Source: Nannobrachium achirus (lineage: Eukaryota; Chordata; Actinopteri; Myctophiformes; Myctophidae). From it: 64,000 bases of DNA. The translations under genes were made by a program, and so were the position numbers. The notes beneath the pieces were generated by a model that made no database searches, was not told the DNA's origin, and worked only from the letters and a program-made list of their open reading frames with translations. The DNA lies in assembly GCA_963921795.1 (NCBI GenBank), contig OY997652.1, positions 63,810,529-63,874,528 of the forward strand. Reading direction: 5' to 3'. Positions 62,879 to 64,000 of the stretch are shown here, in pieces (within the stretch, counting starts at the first letter, position 1; every line of letters starts with the position of its first letter).

Positions 62879-63204
62879 AGTCCTTTGCACACAGGCGCGT
62901 TTAACCGCACGGATACAACGGACAATATAATTTTTTGAAAAGAAAACAATGAGTCTCTATGACCTCATGCACACCGGCTCCGAATTAGCCGTGCGACGAG
63001 TGGCTGCCGCCGTGCGTTTTTTTTCTCGATCGAACCCAGTTCGATTCGTGCGTCTTGTCGCATGCGGTAAAAAACTCATCACTCCTTTTATGACTCCTTT
63101 TTGGATCCGCAGCGCCGATTCCGCACAGCCTTGCACACCAAATCCAATGCGTTTTATTCATGCCGCAAACGGAAAAAACGCAACTGTCCTGTGTGCAAAG
63201 GGCT
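62879..63204. mobile_element. PIF/Harbinger-like MITE
   Basis: TTA at 62876-62878 and 63205-63207. Inverted ends AGTCCTTTGCACACAGGCGC and GTCCTGTGTGCAAAGGGCT. 326 bp. The 130-codon frame starting at 62949 is largely inside it and has no transposase motif. Confidence 0.85.
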
Positions 63205-63255
63205 TTAGGGTTAGGGATAGGGTTAGTAATGGGGCGAACCGCTCAAACACAACAT

Positions 63256-63723
63256 CAGTGTTGTTTTTGACAGCAGATTTTAATTTAGTTTTAGTCATAG
63301 TGTTTTTAATAAAATGTCATTTAGTTGTAGTCATAATTTAGTCACCTGAAAGGTTTTAGTTTTAGTCTAGTTTTAGTTGATCATAAGATTTAAGGCGACT
63401 AAATCTACAGTTGATTTAGTCAACTAAAATGTATTTTTGCAGGCCTTGATGGAAATGTTAAAATACATTTTATACAAGACTGATTTTACACTTGTTTGCG
63501 TGCTGAAAATAGCCAATCTACAAGCTCACAATGCTCACAATGCCAGAGAGCAACCAAACATAAAATGACACTCTTCTCCACTAGTTTTATTTTTTTGATG
63601 AAATTGTCAATATATTTAGTCTTAGTTTTACTCATCACAGCTTGGTTTTTATTTTGTTTTTGTCAGTGAAAAAAACGCAGTCGTTATTTTTCGTCATAGT
63701 TTTAGTCGACAAAATCAACACTG
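63256..63723. mobile_element. Family J hAT MITE (J2)
   Basis: CAGTGTTGTTTTTGACAGCA ... GTCGACAAAATCAACACTG, flanked by CACAACAT and CGCAACAT (7 of 8). Interior of TTAGTTTTAGTC words, with half a palindrome at the centre. Confidence 0.9.
63503..63545. repeat. Shared palindrome P45, left half (in J2)
   Basis: GAAAATAGCCAATCTACAAG then CTCACAATGCTCACAATGCC. The right arm is missing. Confidence 0.85.
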
Positions 63724-63744
63724 CGCAACATCGGAGTAATCTGC

Positions 63745-63908
63745 AAATCAGAACAATGACACTTTTACCTTGTTTCATATGTTTTTATGTTCCTTTTTGG
63801 CCATGTCCTGTGATTGTTCACCAGGCCTGTTTTTGTATTGACGCCAGCACGCTGGGCAATTGTTGTAAATGCGCTATACAAATACAGTTTGATTTGATTT
63901 GATTTGAT
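63745..63908 (+). repeat. Retroelement 3' tail with (TTTGA)n
   Basis: GTTGTAAATGCGCTATACAA then ATACAGTTTGATTTGATTTG is a LINE/SINE-type 3' end with a pentamer tail. Confidence 0.6.
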
Positions 63909-63965
63909 ATGGGTATCAGAAACGCTATCGGGATGGAAACAAATGGTATTGGTATATCTTTAGTC

Positions 63966-64000
63966 CAGGGGTCTTCAACACTTTTTTATCCCACGTTTTT
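63966..64000. mobile_element. Left end of a further hAT element, cut by the window
   Basis: CAGGGGTCTTCAACACTTTT is the family B-type left terminus; the remainder lies outside. Confidence 0.7.

Noticed and set aside
62949..63341. 130-codon open frame
   Set aside because: It starts in a Harbinger-like MITE, crosses its right end into unrelated sequence, and has no transposase or SANT-like motif.

Overview
The window is repeat-dominated eukaryotic DNA, most likely from a teleost fish. The signs are Mermaid/HE1-type and other tRNA-derived SINEs, LINE 3' ends with short tandem tails, a Tc1-like MITE, dozens of short hAT-type elements (CAGTG/CAGGG/TAGGG termini, 8-bp target duplications) and long GT and GA microsatellites. 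There is no operon-like organisation. I found no intact host protein-coding gene. The only recognisable cellular gene is a broken, intronless KLHDC3-like kelch copy on the minus strand (3646-4681). Other coding signals are decayed LINE reverse-transcriptase C-termini near 28.6-29.0, 41.7, 56.2-56.9, 57.9 and 61.1 kb.

Layout. 1-12 kb: GCGCCACC-type interspersed repeats, tRNA-derived SINEs, the kelch pseudogene lying between two copies of a ~0.9-kb composite repeat (about 2.46-3.34 and 6.53-7.55 kb), and a region with five copies of a CTACCAAACGGTAGAG-like motif. 12-26 kb: short non-autonomous elements and microsatellites. 26.4-30.4 kb: a four-level nest (hAT > TTAA element > antisense LINE > hAT). 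32.5-39.8 kb: an almost continuous matryoshka of at least nine elements, most datable relative to each other by their target duplications. 40-54 kb: more hAT elements, SINEs, CCATATATGG repeats, a hairpin cluster and two MULE-like MITEs. 54-64 kb: two-hairpin composite elements, LINE fragments, a large foldback, and a stack in which a Harbinger MITE splits the target duplication of a hAT element.

The most unusual feature is one ~70-bp near-perfect palindrome. Its arms read roughly GAAAATAGCNGATCTACAAG followed by CTCACAACGC. I count 45 intact, half or remnant copies between 12.3 and 63.5 kb and none in the first 12 kb. It lies inside many otherwise unrelated non-autonomous families (called A, B, C, E/F, G, J, L and M here), several of which have perfect 8-bp target duplications. 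In each family the palindrome carries its own arm and apex variants and its own outward extension. It therefore looks like a module acquired repeatedly at the centre of MITEs and then amplified with them. Two palindromes have themselves been hit by other transposons (37201-39384 and 51553-51828).

Family letters are labels for this window only. All family names rest on terminal motifs and target duplications read by eye; no database comparison was possible.
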